From: Clostridium sp. AM34-11AC
GTDB taxonomy: Bacteria; Bacillota; Clostridia; Lachnospirales; Lachnospiraceae
Reading direction: 5' to 3'
Length of the DNA stretch: 64,000 nucleotides
Assembly (NCBI RefSeq): GCF_003435375.1
Contig: NZ_QWGL01000001.1
Span: 434,001-498,000 of the forward strand
The position numbers and the translations under genes are program-made. Under the pieces are notes generated by a model that worked only from the letters and a program-made list of their open reading frames with translations, did not search any database and had not been told where the DNA came from. Positions 1 through 8,686 of this stretch are shown here, piece after piece (position 1 is the first letter of the stretch; each line of letters opens with the position of its first letter).

Positions 1-1
1 A

Positions 2-712
2 AAGATCACAGCCGCCCAGGTCACCTCTTATATGGATACTTTTTTATCTGATGATAATCATGAGCACATGGTTATGCCGGGTATGGTCTATATCTCCCAG
101 CCTACGGAATACGGAACCCTGTATTCCCTGGAAGAACTGACCGACCTCAGCGAGGCATGCCGTAAGTACCATCTCCCTCTCTATGTGGATGGTGCGAGAC
201 TTGCCTACGCTCTCGCTTCCCCGGAAAATGACGTGACATTAAGGGATCTTGCGAGACTTTGCGATGTCTTCTATATCGGCGGAACAAAGTGCGGAGCGTT
301 CTTCGGCGAGGCGGTTGTAATCCCGGATCCAGCGCTGATTTCTCACTTTTTTACAATCGTAAAGCAGCATGGTGCACTTTTCGCGAAGGGCCGCATTCTT
401 GGGATCCAGTTCGATACTTTGTTCACGGATGATCTATACCTTCATATCGGGGAGTCTGCCCTCACCTGCGCAGCCGCGATAAAATTGGCGTTAAAGGAAA
501 ACGGTTACCAGTTCTTCCTCGAGACTCCGACAAACCAGATCTTTATTATTCTGGAGAACGAAGTTCTGCACCGCCTGGAGGAGCAGGCGGAATTCAGCTT
601 CTGGGAGAAATATGATGACTCCCATACCGTGATCCGGATCGCCACAAGCTGGGCGACAACGAAGGAACACACTGACGCGCTGATCGAGCTTTTAAAGATG
701 AACCGGACTTGA
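2..712 (+). CDS. Low-specificity threonine aldolase / beta-eliminating lyase, 5' truncated by window
   Basis: The frame is open from the window edge, so the N-terminus lies outside; about 236 codons remain of a family usually near 340 residues. These PLP enzymes (aspartate aminotransferase fold) split L-threonine or allo-threonine into glycine and acetaldehyde in the cytoplasm. The visible part has the substrate-side stretch LYVDGARL, where the Asp contacts the PLP pyridine nitrogen, and then YIGGTKCG, whose Lys is the expected Schiff-base residue. The C-terminal small domain ends normally. The start is not visible; an internal Met at base 32 is not the true start. The next gene begins 61 bases downstream on the same strand, so co-transcription is possible. 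The family call is confident; substrate preference is not. Confidence 0.85.
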   Translation, partial: KITAAQVTSYMDTFLSDDNHEHMVMPGMVYISQPTEYGTLYSLEELTDLSEACRKYHLPLYVDGARLAYALASPENDVTLRDLARLCDVFYIGGTKCGAFFGEAVVIPDPALISHFFTIVKQHGALFAKGRILGIQFDTLFTDDLYLHIGESALTCAAAIKLALKENGYQFFLETPTNQIFIILENEVLHRLEEQAEFSFWEKYDDSHTVIRIATSWATTKEHTDALIELLKMNRT

Positions 713-773
713 CCTGATGCTCCCGTACAGCGTCTGGTTCCGTCCAATATTACATACTTCAGGAGGTATTTCC

Positions 774-2159
774 ATGACTGACAGGCAACAGCTGATCGTA
801 AACAACGTAGATACCGCAAAACAGCTCATCCTCGACGCGGAGCGCTGGATCTGGGCTCATCCGCAGACCGGCTACACCGAGTGGCAGGCTCACGACTATC
901 TCGTAGAGAAATACGAGGCACTTGGATACACTCTCGTCAAAGCCGGAAACATTCCGGGCTTTTACACCGATGTTGAGACAGGAAAACCAGGCCCGAAGGT
1001 AGCGATCTTCGGTGAGCTGGATGCCCTCGACATCGCGAACCATCCGGAATCCGTAAACGGAATGACCCACTGCTGCGGACATAACGCCCAGTCCGCTGCA
1101 CTTTTAGGAATCGCAGCCGTATTGAAACAGCCCTACGCCCTCGACGGTCTCTGCGGATCCATCCGCCTCGTTGTCGTTCCGGCTGAGGAAATGATCCAGC
1201 TGGCATTCCGTGAAGAACTCCGCCAGAAAGGCATCATCAAGTACAACGGCGGTAAGACCGAGTTCATGTACCGTGGTCTCTTAGATGGTGTCGACATGGC
1301 TATGATGGTTCACGGCATGACAAAAGGCTCTGGTGTCAATGAGGACGGCGATACCGATCTTGACTTTCAGGCACTGCTCGGAATGAACGGATGTATAGCG
1401 AAAAATATCCGCTACAAAGGAAAATCTGCCCATGCAGGCGGAGCTCCCCATATGGGAGTCAACGCGGAGTATGCCGCTATGCTGGGTCTCCAGGCATGCA
1501 ACGACCTCCGTGAGACATTCCAGGAGAAAGATACGATCCGCTTCCATCCGATCCTCATGGGCGCAAACTGCGCCGTAAACATTATCCCGGATGAGATGAA
1601 GATCGAGAGTTATGTCCGTGGAAAATCCTTAGAGGCGATCAAACGCGAGAATATCAAGGTAAACCGTGCACTGACCGGTGCCGCACTGTCTATGGGCGCA
1701 GGCGTTGAGCTGAGCGACCGCCCTGGTTACGCTCCGGAGTATCATGATCCGACATTCATGAAGCTGGCTGAGGACTGCTGCGTGGCACTTTGCGGAAGAA
1801 AGAAAGTTGTCTTCGACTATAACGGCTGGAGCACCGGTTCCTCCGATTTCGGCGATGTCACCTGCGTAATGCCGGGCGTGCAGATCAACGCGGGCGGCGC
1901 TGTCGGCACACTCCACGGCATCGACTTCCAGATCACCGATCCGAACCGCATGTGCGTGAACGCCGCAAAGGTTCAGCTCTTCCTCGTAGATGCCCTGCTC
2001 TCCAACAATGCTGTGGCAGCAAAAGAGATCATCGCAAACTACAAGCCGCAGTACCCGTCTATCAAGGCATACCTTGATGCCATCGACGCACTGACACTTG
2101 ATAAGGATGCTGTTCGATATGATGAAAAGGGAAACGCGATTGTAGATTTCCAGAACTAA
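774..2159 (+). CDS. M20 family amidohydrolase (M20D / AbgB-HipO-like)
   Basis: Zinc-dependent cytoplasmic amidohydrolase of 461 residues, from the branch that cleaves N-acyl or aminobenzoyl amino acids. The metal-site segments are GELDALD (residues 80-86), HCCGHNAQ (99-106) and PAEEM (136-140), followed by a lid/dimerisation domain containing KSAHAGGAPH. The usual HACGHD box reads HCCGHN, as in AbgB-like members. An upstream ATG at 717 is in frame, but AGGAGG at 761-766 is correctly spaced for the ATG at 774, so I use that one. The gene follows the threonine-aldolase-like gene and ends at a strong terminator, so the two may form a small amino-acid catabolic operon. The actual substrate is unknown. 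Confidence 0.85.
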   Translation: MTDRQQLIVNNVDTAKQLILDAERWIWAHPQTGYTEWQAHDYLVEKYEALGYTLVKAGNIPGFYTDVETGKPGPKVAIFGELDALDIANHPESVNGMTHCCGHNAQSAALLGIAAVLKQPYALDGLCGSIRLVVVPAEEMIQLAFREELRQKGIIKYNGGKTEFMYRGLLDGVDMAMMVHGMTKGSGVNEDGDTDLDFQALLGMNGCIAKNIRYKGKSAHAGGAPHMGVNAEYAAMLGLQACNDLRETFQEKDTIRFHPILMGANCAVNIIPDEMKIESYVRGKSLEAIKRENIKVNRALTGAALSMGAGVELSDRPGYAPEYHDPTFMKLAEDCCVALCGRKKVVFDYNGWSTGSSDFGDVTCVMPGVQINAGGAVGTLHGIDFQITDPNRMCVNAAKVQLFLVDALLSNNAVAAKEIIANYKPQYPSIKAYLDAIDALTLDKDAVRYDEKGNAIVDFQN

Positions 2160-2253
2160 GCAACCCAATTTCCTTCCGGGCAGCGCAATGCCACCGAACA
2201 TTTCCCAAAAGCATTGTCTGTTCATTTCCAATCATATACAGCTTATATAAACG

Positions 2254-2290
2254 TCCGTCGGAGATGTCCCATGTCTCCGACGGATTTTTT
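2254..2290 (+). terminator. Rho-independent terminator after the M20D gene
   Basis: A perfect 11-bp stem (TCCGTCGGAGA at 2254-2264 with TCTCCGACGGA at 2274-2284), a 9-base loop, then six T. It separates the amidohydrolase from the recombinase genes. Confidence 0.9.
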
Positions 2291-2339
2291 GCTTTTCCTC
2301 CTTCCTTTCCCCATCAACAACGTATTCTCCAGTTTTCTC

Positions 2340-2367
2340 TTGCTCTTTTTGTTTCCTGCGATAAAAT
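2340..2367 (+). promoter_or_regulatory. Sigma-A type promoter for the recombinase pair
   Basis: TTGCTC at 2340-2345 and TAAAAT at 2362-2367 are separated by 16 bases and lie about 30 bases before the first recombinase start. Read by eye only. Confidence 0.45.
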
Positions 2368-2398
2368 ACTTTCAAAAACAGAAAGGTATGATAATACT

Positions 2399-3253
2399 AT
2401 GAGAAAAACTGCTCTTCCCACAGACCGTCTTTCTGAAACGGCCCGTCAAAAACTCTCCAGGTTCGAAGCGTGGCTGCTCCGGAATGGAAAATCTTACCAG
2501 ACGATCCGTTCCTATCTCTATACTGCCAGGCATTTTCTTTCCCTGTACCCCGAAGTCACACATGACAATCTGATGCTCTATAAATGCTATCTCATCGACA
2601 GGTACAAGCCCAACACCGTAAATTTGAGGATCCGCGCAATGAACTGTTTTATGGAATTTCTCGAGCTTCCTGACTCCAGGGTCCTTATGGTCCGCCTTCA
2701 ACAGAAACCATTTCTGGAAAATGTGATCAGCCAGGCCGACTATGAGTACCTGAAAAAATGTCTTCTGCGTGACGGAAAGCCTACCTACTACTTTGCCGTG
2801 CGGATCATGACCGCCACTGGCGTGCGGATCAGCGAACTTCTCCAGATCCGTGTGGAAGATATGATCCGCGGTCAGATGGACCTGTACTCAAAAGGTGATA
2901 AGATCCGGCGGATCTACTTCCCGCAAAATGTCCAGGAGACCTGCCTGCTGTGGCTTCAAAACGAAAAGCGCACCAGCGGCAGCTTATTTTTAAACCGTTT
3001 CGGAAATCCGATCACCACAAACGGGATCCGGGATCAGCTTAAGGTTTTTGCACTTCGATACAATCTGGATCCATCTGTCGTACATCCCCATGCATTCCGG
3101 CATCTGTTTGCCAAAAATTTTATAGAAAAATGTGATGATATTGCGCTCCTGTCCGACATTCTCGGACATGAGAGTATTGAGACTACCCGCATTTATCTGC
3201 ATAAAAGCAGTACCGAACAACAGAACCTTTTCAATCAGATCGTAAACTGGTAA
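2399..3253 (+). CDS. Tyrosine recombinase, first of a tandem pair
   Basis: Site-specific DNA recombinase of the XerC/D-integrase class, 284 residues. An N-terminal SAM-like core-binding domain (about residues 15-95) is followed by a catalytic domain with the full set of residues: Arg in TGVRISELL, Lys in YSKGDKIRR, HPHAFRH (HxxR), LGHESIETTRIYL with the late His and the Tyr nucleophile. The frame is open further upstream to 2264, but that extension reads through the terminator T-run and has no counterpart in the paralogue, so the ATG at 2399 is chosen. A close paralogue follows after 37 bases. No phage structural genes, relaxase or obvious att site are adjacent, so a DNA-inversion or resolvase role is more likely than prophage integration; this is inference. 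Confidence 0.85.
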   Translation: MRKTALPTDRLSETARQKLSRFEAWLLRNGKSYQTIRSYLYTARHFLSLYPEVTHDNLMLYKCYLIDRYKPNTVNLRIRAMNCFMEFLELPDSRVLMVRLQQKPFLENVISQADYEYLKKCLLRDGKPTYYFAVRIMTATGVRISELLQIRVEDMIRGQMDLYSKGDKIRRIYFPQNVQETCLLWLQNEKRTSGSLFLNRFGNPITTNGIRDQLKVFALRYNLDPSVVHPHAFRHLFAKNFIEKCDDIALLSDILGHESIETTRIYLHKSSTEQQNLFNQIVNW

Positions 3254-3290
3254 AATTCCTGCTGCCCTGTTATTATTCAAAGGATACACT

Positions 3291-4151
3291 ATGAAAGAAC
3301 TTCCAAAAGACCAGGAAAACCTGGCAGAATCATTTAGATTATATTTAAGAAAAAAGAATATGTCTGGAAATACCGGAGATGCATATGGGAGGGCTATCAG
3401 ACAGCTTCTGTCCCTCTACCCCGTTCCAACTGAATCTCTTCTCCGAAAATACCGGAGTCTTTTAATTGCCAATTACCGCCCTGCAACGATCAATCAGCGT
3501 ATCTACGCCGTAAATCATTTTCTACTTTTTCTGGAAGAAGAACAGCCGGAGCTCTCCCCGGATCTCTCCGGCTTCCGTCTTCGCTCGGTAAAGATTTCCC
3601 GGGACACCTTCCAGGATTCCATCATCACAAACGAGGACTGTGAGACGCTCCAACGGAACCTGAAAGCAGAACACCACGACTTCTGGTATTTCATCGTCCG
3701 TTTTCTGGTGACCACCGGTGCCAGGGTCAGTGAGCTGGTGCAGATCAAGGCGGAACATTTAGCCTGCGGGTATCTTGATCTCTACTCCAAAGGTGGGAAG
3801 ATCCGCCGCATCTACATCCCGGATTCCCTCTGTCAGGAGGCAAAAGCCTGGTGTGACCGCCGCGGTATCACCTCCGGCTTTCTTTTTGTGGGAAAAAATG
3901 GACGCCCCGTGACGACCAGAGGCATCCATTCCCAATTAAAACACTATGCAGTCCGGTATGGCATCGATCCTGATACCATGTACCCTCATTCTTTCCGCCA
4001 CCGATTCGCGAAGAATTTTCTGGCTCGCAGCAGCGATATCTCTCTATTGGCGGATCTTCTCGGGCATGAGAGCATCGAGACCACCCGCATCTATCTCACA
4101 CGTTCCAGCAAGGAACAGAAACTCCTGCTGGACAAGATGGTGACCTGGTAG
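3291..4151 (+). CDS. Tyrosine recombinase, second of a tandem pair
   Basis: A 286-residue paralogue of the preceding gene, with the same domain order and a complete catalytic set: Arg in TGARVSELV, Lys in YSKGGKIRR, HSFRHRFAKNF (HxxR), and LGHESIETTRIYL with the nucleophilic Tyr. The AAAGGA site 7 bases upstream supports the ATG. Both proteins end in a similar segment (…SS.EQ..L…W), which points to duplication followed by divergence. Tandem recombinases of this size in Firmicutes and Bacteroidetes often control invertible promoters, sometimes with each protein favouring one direction. The target is not identified in the window. The gene ends 33 bases before the convergent GH18 gene. Confidence 0.85.
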   Translation: MKELPKDQENLAESFRLYLRKKNMSGNTGDAYGRAIRQLLSLYPVPTESLLRKYRSLLIANYRPATINQRIYAVNHFLLFLEEEQPELSPDLSGFRLRSVKISRDTFQDSIITNEDCETLQRNLKAEHHDFWYFIVRFLVTTGARVSELVQIKAEHLACGYLDLYSKGGKIRRIYIPDSLCQEAKAWCDRRGITSGFLFVGKNGRPVTTRGIHSQLKHYAVRYGIDPDTMYPHSFRHRFAKNFLARSSDISLLADLLGHESIETTRIYLTRSSKEQKLLLDKMVTW

Positions 4152-4184
4152 GTCCGGCGTAAAAGCGCCATTATGATCTTAGTT

Positions 4185-5828
4185 TCACTGGATGGAATCC
4201 CACGCGGCAGAATCCTCAAACCCCAGTTTCCAGCACGCGACTCCCGCCAGATCGTTCTGACGGACCACGTTCATCTTTTCTTTCAAGGACCGCTCCTCCT
4301 CCATCCAGAGGAACCAGGCACCGTCATTTGTCTGTTTCTCACCGTAATATTGGGCGGTATCCGCCTGCCAGGTGAGTTCCACCTGGTTATTGTCTACCCA
4401 CTTCTTCGCATCCGCGATTCCCATCGCCTTGGAGGTGATGGATCCGTCCCCGGCTTCGATCCAGAGTCTCGTGTAGAACGGAACGGCATTGATCAGCTTC
4501 TCCTTCGGGACATCCTCGAGCATTCCGGAGATTCCATTCTTCACGTAGCTGATAGAGGACACAGAGCCCGGCTCGCCGCCCGCAAAGTGCTCATCATATC
4601 CCATCATAATCACATAATCCACAACGGTTCCCTGTTCTTTCAGGTTGTAGAAGCTGTTGTATCTCGCCGGAACATAGTTGTCCACGGACAGGACAATGCC
4701 TTTCTGGCGGCACGGGATCGATAATTCCCGGATAAATTCGATATAATGGACGCCCGCCTCTGTTTTCAGGCTCTCAAAATCAAGGTTCAGGCCATCCAGG
4801 TCATATTTTTCCGCATCCGCGATCAGGCTGTCGATCAGCTTGCGGCGGGTAGAGGTGGATGCTAACAGCGTCTCCGTCTGGACATCGGCACTGAAGTTGT
4901 CGATCAGCGCCCACACCTGGAGCCCCTTTGCATGGGCCTTCGCCACATAATCTTTGCTCGCCAGTGACTTATAGCTTCCGTTGTTGTCTGTCAGGGAAAA
5001 CCATGTCGGGGAGATCACGTTCATCCCTTTTGTCTTTGCCACAATACTGTCAAAGGTATTGTTTCCGTCCTGGCTTGTTACCTGGTGCCAGCCGAGAACG
5101 ATCTTTCCGCTCATGCTGGTATTCTTGTATACAGGAGCTGTGAAATTTCCGGAAAATTTCTGGCTCTCCGCGGCTGCCAGGCGCTTATTTTCCACATATC
5201 CGATATTTCCGTTGGAAGATGCGACCTTGGACCATTTCTCCATCGTATCGAGAACGGTCACCGTATCGTCCTTTGCGAGGTCTGTGAGGATCTTACTCTT
5301 TACGCCGCCTTTTACTCTCAGACTTCCAGCCTTTTTCACCCGCGCGATATTTCTTGTTCCCCAGTCATTGATCAGGACACGTCTTCCATCCCCGGAGTCA
5401 AAGGTCTGGATCTGCACATCCGTATAGTTTGCGATCAACCCCAGCGTCAGATAGACCTCCTCATCTTTTACAAGAAGCAGCGGAGCGCCGTTGGACCCCT
5501 TTGTTTCCGCGTCCGCATAGACGATCTGGTCCGGGAGCGCGTACACGAGAAGGTCTTCCGTGCTGTCCCAGTAGAACCGCTCATTAATGTGGTCATTCAC
5601 CCAGGAGACCGGCAGATACGTCTGTCCATTTTCATAGATTCCTGTCTGCTCCTGCCGCTCATAGTTATAGAGGATCGCGGTCTCATCCCCGGACACATCA
5701 TAGACTTCCGCGAGATCCGCCCGCTCTTTCGTCGGCATATACCGGTCCAGTACCTGGAAACCGACAAATCCCACGGCGATCAGGATGATCAGACCGACAG
5801 CAACCAATACAGGAACTACTTTTCTCAT
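4185..5828 (-). CDS. Membrane-anchored GH18 glycoside hydrolase with stalk and SH3 domains
   Basis: A 547-residue extracytoplasmic protein. An uncleaved signal anchor occupies residues 5-27. Residues about 60-160 resemble the copper-amine-oxidase-N 'stalk' fold, 165-218 form a bacterial SH3 domain (GSLRVKGG… GYVENKRL), and about 238-540 form a GH18 barrel. The catalytic motif DGLNLDFE (345-352) retains the acid Glu352 and the Asp two residues earlier. This architecture matches the YaaH/YdhD/SleL-type enzymes that cleave N-acetylglucosaminyl bonds in cortex or vegetative peptidoglycan, so a cell-wall or spore-cortex role is likely. It is transcribed towards the recombinases and has its own leader with a long inverted repeat at 5922-5962. 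Chitinase activity cannot be excluded. Confidence 0.8.
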   Translation of the reverse strand: MRKVVPVLVAVGLIILIAVGFVGFQVLDRYMPTKERADLAEVYDVSGDETAILYNYERQEQTGIYENGQTYLPVSWVNDHINERFYWDSTEDLLVYALPDQIVYADAETKGSNGAPLLLVKDEEVYLTLGLIANYTDVQIQTFDSGDGRRVLINDWGTRNIARVKKAGSLRVKGGVKSKILTDLAKDDTVTVLDTMEKWSKVASSNGNIGYVENKRLAAAESQKFSGNFTAPVYKNTSMSGKIVLGWHQVTSQDGNNTFDSIVAKTKGMNVISPTWFSLTDNNGSYKSLASKDYVAKAHAKGLQVWALIDNFSADVQTETLLASTSTRRKLIDSLIADAEKYDLDGLNLDFESLKTEAGVHYIEFIRELSIPCRQKGIVLSVDNYVPARYNSFYNLKEQGTVVDYVIMMGYDEHFAGGEPGSVSSISYVKNGISGMLEDVPKEKLINAVPFYTRLWIEAGDGSITSKAMGIADAKKWVDNNQVELTWQADTAQYYGEKQTNDGAWFLWMEEERSLKEKMNVVRQNDLAGVACWKLGFEDSAAWDSIQ

Positions 5829-5921
5829 TCGTTATCACTCTTTCCGCACGCCGGTTCCCAGAACTCTGCGTTCATTTCCGTCTCTCACCGGCGGCATGCT
5901 GAATCGTTATTTATTACGGAT

Positions 5922-5962
5922 GATCCGGCAAGGTATACACAGATCGTATACTTTGCCGGATC
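5922..5962. repeat. Long inverted repeat upstream of the GH18 gene
   Basis: GATCCGGCAAGGTATAC (5922-5938) pairs with GTATACTTTGCCGGATC (5946-5962), with one mismatch that is a G-U pair in RNA and a 7-base loop. No T-run follows on either strand, so it is not a standard terminator. It lies about 95 bases upstream of the GH18 start and could be an operator or an RNA hairpin. The remaining intergenic sequence up to 6176 shows nothing else I can name. Confidence 0.6.
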
Positions 5963-6175
5963 TTCAAGATAGCTTAAGTATACCACAACGCAGAATGTCT
6001 GTCTGTTAACTTTTTGTAACGAATTGTTGTCAGCAGTCTTACGAATCATCTGGCAGAACGATCCCCCAGCTGTTGAATCTATATTACTTCGTACATATAA
6101 CCTGGTTCATTTCCGTGTGATTTACTGCTATCCAGTACCGCCAGATCCATTCTATTCGGTATCTTCCGTCTTTCC

Positions 6176-6481
6176 TTATTTTCTCGTTCTTCTCCTCCGA
6201 CCTTTCGTCTCCATGATATCCGCTTCGCTCAGATAGACCTTATCAAACCGTATCTCCTTCAGACCGCCGCCTTCCGCCTGGACATAATCTCCCATATAGA
6301 ACATTCCATCCTCACGAACTTCAAACAGTTTCTCCCATTCTCTCTGCCCGGAAAGTTTTCCGTCCATGTAGATCGGGATCCCTTTTTCCGTGTACCGCTT
6401 AAGTCCATTCAGATAGCGCGTCATCTCCTCGACACTTCGATTTTCCGAGTCATACGTTCCACTTGCTGTTTCCATACCCAT
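6176..6481 (-). CDS. Small conserved-looking hypothetical protein
   Basis: About 101 residues, soluble, rich in Glu/Lys/Arg, with a strongly basic tail (KGRRRRTRK). I do not recognise a family. It reads like a real protein: no low-complexity run, a plausible core (IPIYMDGKLSG… FYMGDYVQ… IRFDKVYL) and an upstream AAAGG at the correct distance for the ATG at 6481; GTG at 6487 and ATG at 6475 are alternatives. It is downstream of the kinase/P-loop gene pair on the same strand, but 271 bases separate it from them, so a shared transcript is uncertain. Confidence 0.45.
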   Translation of the reverse strand: MGMETASGTYDSENRSVEEMTRYLNGLKRYTEKGIPIYMDGKLSGQREWEKLFEVREDGMFYMGDYVQAEGGGLKEIRFDKVYLSEADIMETKGRRRRTRK

Positions 6482-6752
6482 ATACACCTTTCTTTTCTTC
6501 GTGCCGCATATCTATGGCATGCACGGTCTTATCGATGCTCTTCATTGAACGTTCTCCCTCTGCGCTGTCGATTTTAAGTTACTAAATGCCTCTGTTCCCG
6601 GCTTTTCCGCGATGACTGAAGAAGGTTATACTGTGACATGTTTTTCCCCGCTGCTGTATTCTTAGCCGGTCAGATCTCATTTATTGTGACATTTCTGAGT
6701 ATCAGGCTTTTCCCTTTATAACGGTTAGGGAAATCGTCCTTTTATGTCATTT

Positions 6753-7355
6753 TTACAGGATACGCTGAAAAAATTCCCCGCACTCCTTCGTGACCGAGAA
6801 GGCATCCGCTGAAAACGGAATCCGTTCTGCATTGATCCGAAATCTTCTCGAGAATTCTCTTCTGGTCTCCTCGCTTCCAAATACCGCGAGACTCTGCCAG
6901 CTTTTTTTCTGTTTCGCTCTCTGTTCCATCTCGAATTCCCGGAAACTCTCCTGCTGCCACTCCGTAAAGGAACCCACCAGGAACTTTTTATCGCATCTCC
7001 AATATAATTCGTTTGCGCCATCTTTGACCGATCCGAAATCGATCAGGATATCGTCATATCCCCTCTGAAGCACCTCCTTCACAGCCTCCGGCCCTGCATA
7101 CTTATAATAATCCGCATCCAGTACCCTGTATGGATTTTTCTGTCCCATCTGCCCCGTGCAGACGTATTCAAGCTTTTCTAAGTCCCCCGACTCATTAAAT
7201 TCCAGCAGTATGGCTTTCCTTCTGAGGTATCCCGCGAGATAGTTTGTCAGCATGATCGAAAAATGGGTGCACCCCACCCCGGTATTGCTCCCAGCGATTC
7301 CGATCATTCTGCATCGCTTCTCCTGATTCTCTGTGATAATTTTTTTCTTTTCCAT
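6753..7355 (-). CDS. Degenerate ParA/MinD-like P-loop protein paired with the kinase
   Basis: A protein of 200 residues starting at the ATG at 7355, which has AGGGG at suitable spacing; an in-frame start at 7382 lacks one. Residues 17-45 (IGIAGSNTGVGCTH…) look like the first strand, P-loop and helix of a MinD/ParA/CpsD-type ATPase, but the Walker A lysine is absent: the loop reads GSNTGVGCTH. A second strand ending IDFG (ILIDFGSVKDG) resembles the Walker B region. The gene overlaps the 3' end of the upstream kinase gene by 52 bases. The kinase carries the same lysine-less motif in its C-terminal domain, so the two proteins probably act together, perhaps as partner folds or a signalling switch. 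The function is unknown. Confidence 0.6.
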   Translation of the reverse strand: MEKKKIITENQEKRCRMIGIAGSNTGVGCTHFSIMLTNYLAGYLRRKAILLEFNESGDLEKLEYVCTGQMGQKNPYRVLDADYYKYAGPEAVKEVLQRGYDDILIDFGSVKDGANELYWRCDKKFLVGSFTEWQQESFREFEMEQRAKQKKSWQSLAVFGSEETRREFSRRFRINAERIPFSADAFSVTKECGEFFQRIL

Positions 7356-8686
7356 CTGGTTTCCCCTGTACCATCGTTCCATAGATCCCGGTAACAGGTG
7401 TTGGCAGCTTTATCTTCTCTGAATGGATTTGAAAAGAACGGAAGAAAGAAATAATGAATATCAGATAAAACTTTTGGAAGTTTCAGACGTGCTTTTTTCT
7501 CCATATGATTGAAGAGCAGGATCACATTCCCACGGCTTTTTAAGATCTTCGCCGCATTCACAGTCCTGTCGATCTCCCACCATTTTCCCCCGCATACAAG
7601 AACATAAAAATCTGCTTCCGGAAGTTTCTCTTCCGGGCGGATCACTCCCACATCCTTTATGATTACTGGAAAATAAAGATATGGCAGCTTCACAGCCTCG
7701 CCATAATAAGGCCGGATGCTTCCGCATCCGATTCGATATACGCCGGTCCGGTCCGTTTTGATTCCCATATTTTTCGCAAGTGTGCGAACCGCAGACGTAT
7801 CATAAGCTTCCTGATATAAAGCCGGACACCCATTCCGGGTCAGAAAATGAGACATTCCGAGAGCCGCATGGGTTGTTCCGATCCCTGCTGCCGCCCCGGC
7901 AAAAACAACGATTCGAGATTCTGCTGCCTGTTCCTTCAGTTGATTTTGCAGCTCCTGCAGCGTTTCCTGCAGTTCATCCGCACTCTGGTAACGCGCTTCT
8001 TTCTCCTTTTCCATACACCCGCGGATGATCCGGTCAAACATCCTGTATTCCGGTTCATTCCTGTATTCCGGAACACTTCCCGGCGCATCCCCACGGCTCA
8101 TAAAGTAGAGCAGCGCACCGATCGCGTACACGTCCGTCCGGCAGTCCAGTGGTTCCCCCGTGTACTGTTCCGGTGCCGCAAAACCGATCGTTCCGTACCG
8201 CTCACCAAACGCAGCGGCATCTGACGCGTATTGTGCATGATCAAAATCCGTCAGACGAAGGACTCCATTGCACACCAGCAGATTTTTGGGCTGCAAGTCT
8301 AAATATAAAATAGGATTTTCTGCTGAATTCATAAACTGAATGATACGGCAGATCTGTATTCCAAGATCAGCTGCCGCCTTAACCGACAAGCTGCCCAGGC
8401 GTTTTACCAGGGCATATAAAGATTCGCCTTCCAGATATTCTTCGATCAGATAACTGTATCCGGTATCTTCCTCCACATCGTAGACGATGGGGATTCCCGG
8501 ATGTCTCAGTGTTTTCAGAAAAAGTGCTTCTTTTCTAAAAGTATCATAATCCGCCAGGGATTTCGGGACTACTTTTACCGCCCTGTATTCTTCCAGCTCA
8601 ACGTGATACGCCAGATATACAGTACCGGATCGCCCGTTTCCCAGCTCTCTGCACAACCGATACTTGCCAAACAGAACGCGCTCGAT
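7304..8686 (-). CDS. Serine/threonine protein kinase fused to a degenerate P-loop domain
   Basis: About 460 residues. Residues 5-240 form a Hanks-type kinase: glycine loop LGNGRSGTVYLA (15-26), ATP Lys38, catalytic loop YLDLQPKN (catalytic Asp130, Asn135; the usual HRD reads YLD), DFD in place of DFG (147-149) and an APE segment. Residues about 259-460 begin with VVFAGAAAGIGTTH, a lysine-less ParA/MinD-type P-loop shared with the next gene. No transmembrane helix or PASTA repeat is present, so it differs from PrkC. The homology starts at IERVLFGKYR, but that frame has no ATG, GTG or TTG at a usable distance from the strong AAGGAGG at 8698-8704. An ATC at 8686 (spacing 11) is the best-placed codon, TTG at 8656 is the next standard one, and TGA lies just upstream. 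Confidence 0.7.
   Translation of the reverse strand: MERVLFGKYRLCRELGNGRSGTVYLAYHVELEEYRAVKVVPKSLADYDTFRKEALFLKTLRHPGIPIVYDVEEDTGYSYLIEEYLEGESLYALVKRLGSLSVKAAADLGIQICRIIQFMNSAENPILYLDLQPKNLLVCNGVLRLTDFDHAQYASDAAAFGERYGTIGFAAPEQYTGEPLDCRTDVYAIGALLYFMSRGDAPGSVPEYRNEPEYRMFDRIIRGCMEKEKEARYQSADELQETLQELQNQLKEQAAESRIVVFAGAAAGIGTTHAALGMSHFLTRNGCPALYQEAYDTSAVRTLAKNMGIKTDRTGVYRIGCGSIRPYYGEAVKLPYLYFPVIIKDVGVIRPEEKLPEADFYVLVCGGKWWEIDRTVNAAKILKSRGNVILLFNHMEKKARLKLPKVLSDIHYFFLPFFSNPFREDKAANTCYRDLWNDGTGETRWKRKKLSQRIRRSDAE

Noticed and set aside
4173..4724. 183-codon plus-strand frame following the recombinase pair
   Set aside because: It overlaps the 3' end of the GH18 gene in antisense and has no domain or ribosome site; not a third recombinase-operon gene.
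5085..5972. 295-codon plus-strand frame opposite the GH18 gene
   Set aside because: It is antisense to a gene with clear domain signatures; its composition (Arg/His/Ile-rich) is that of a shadow frame.
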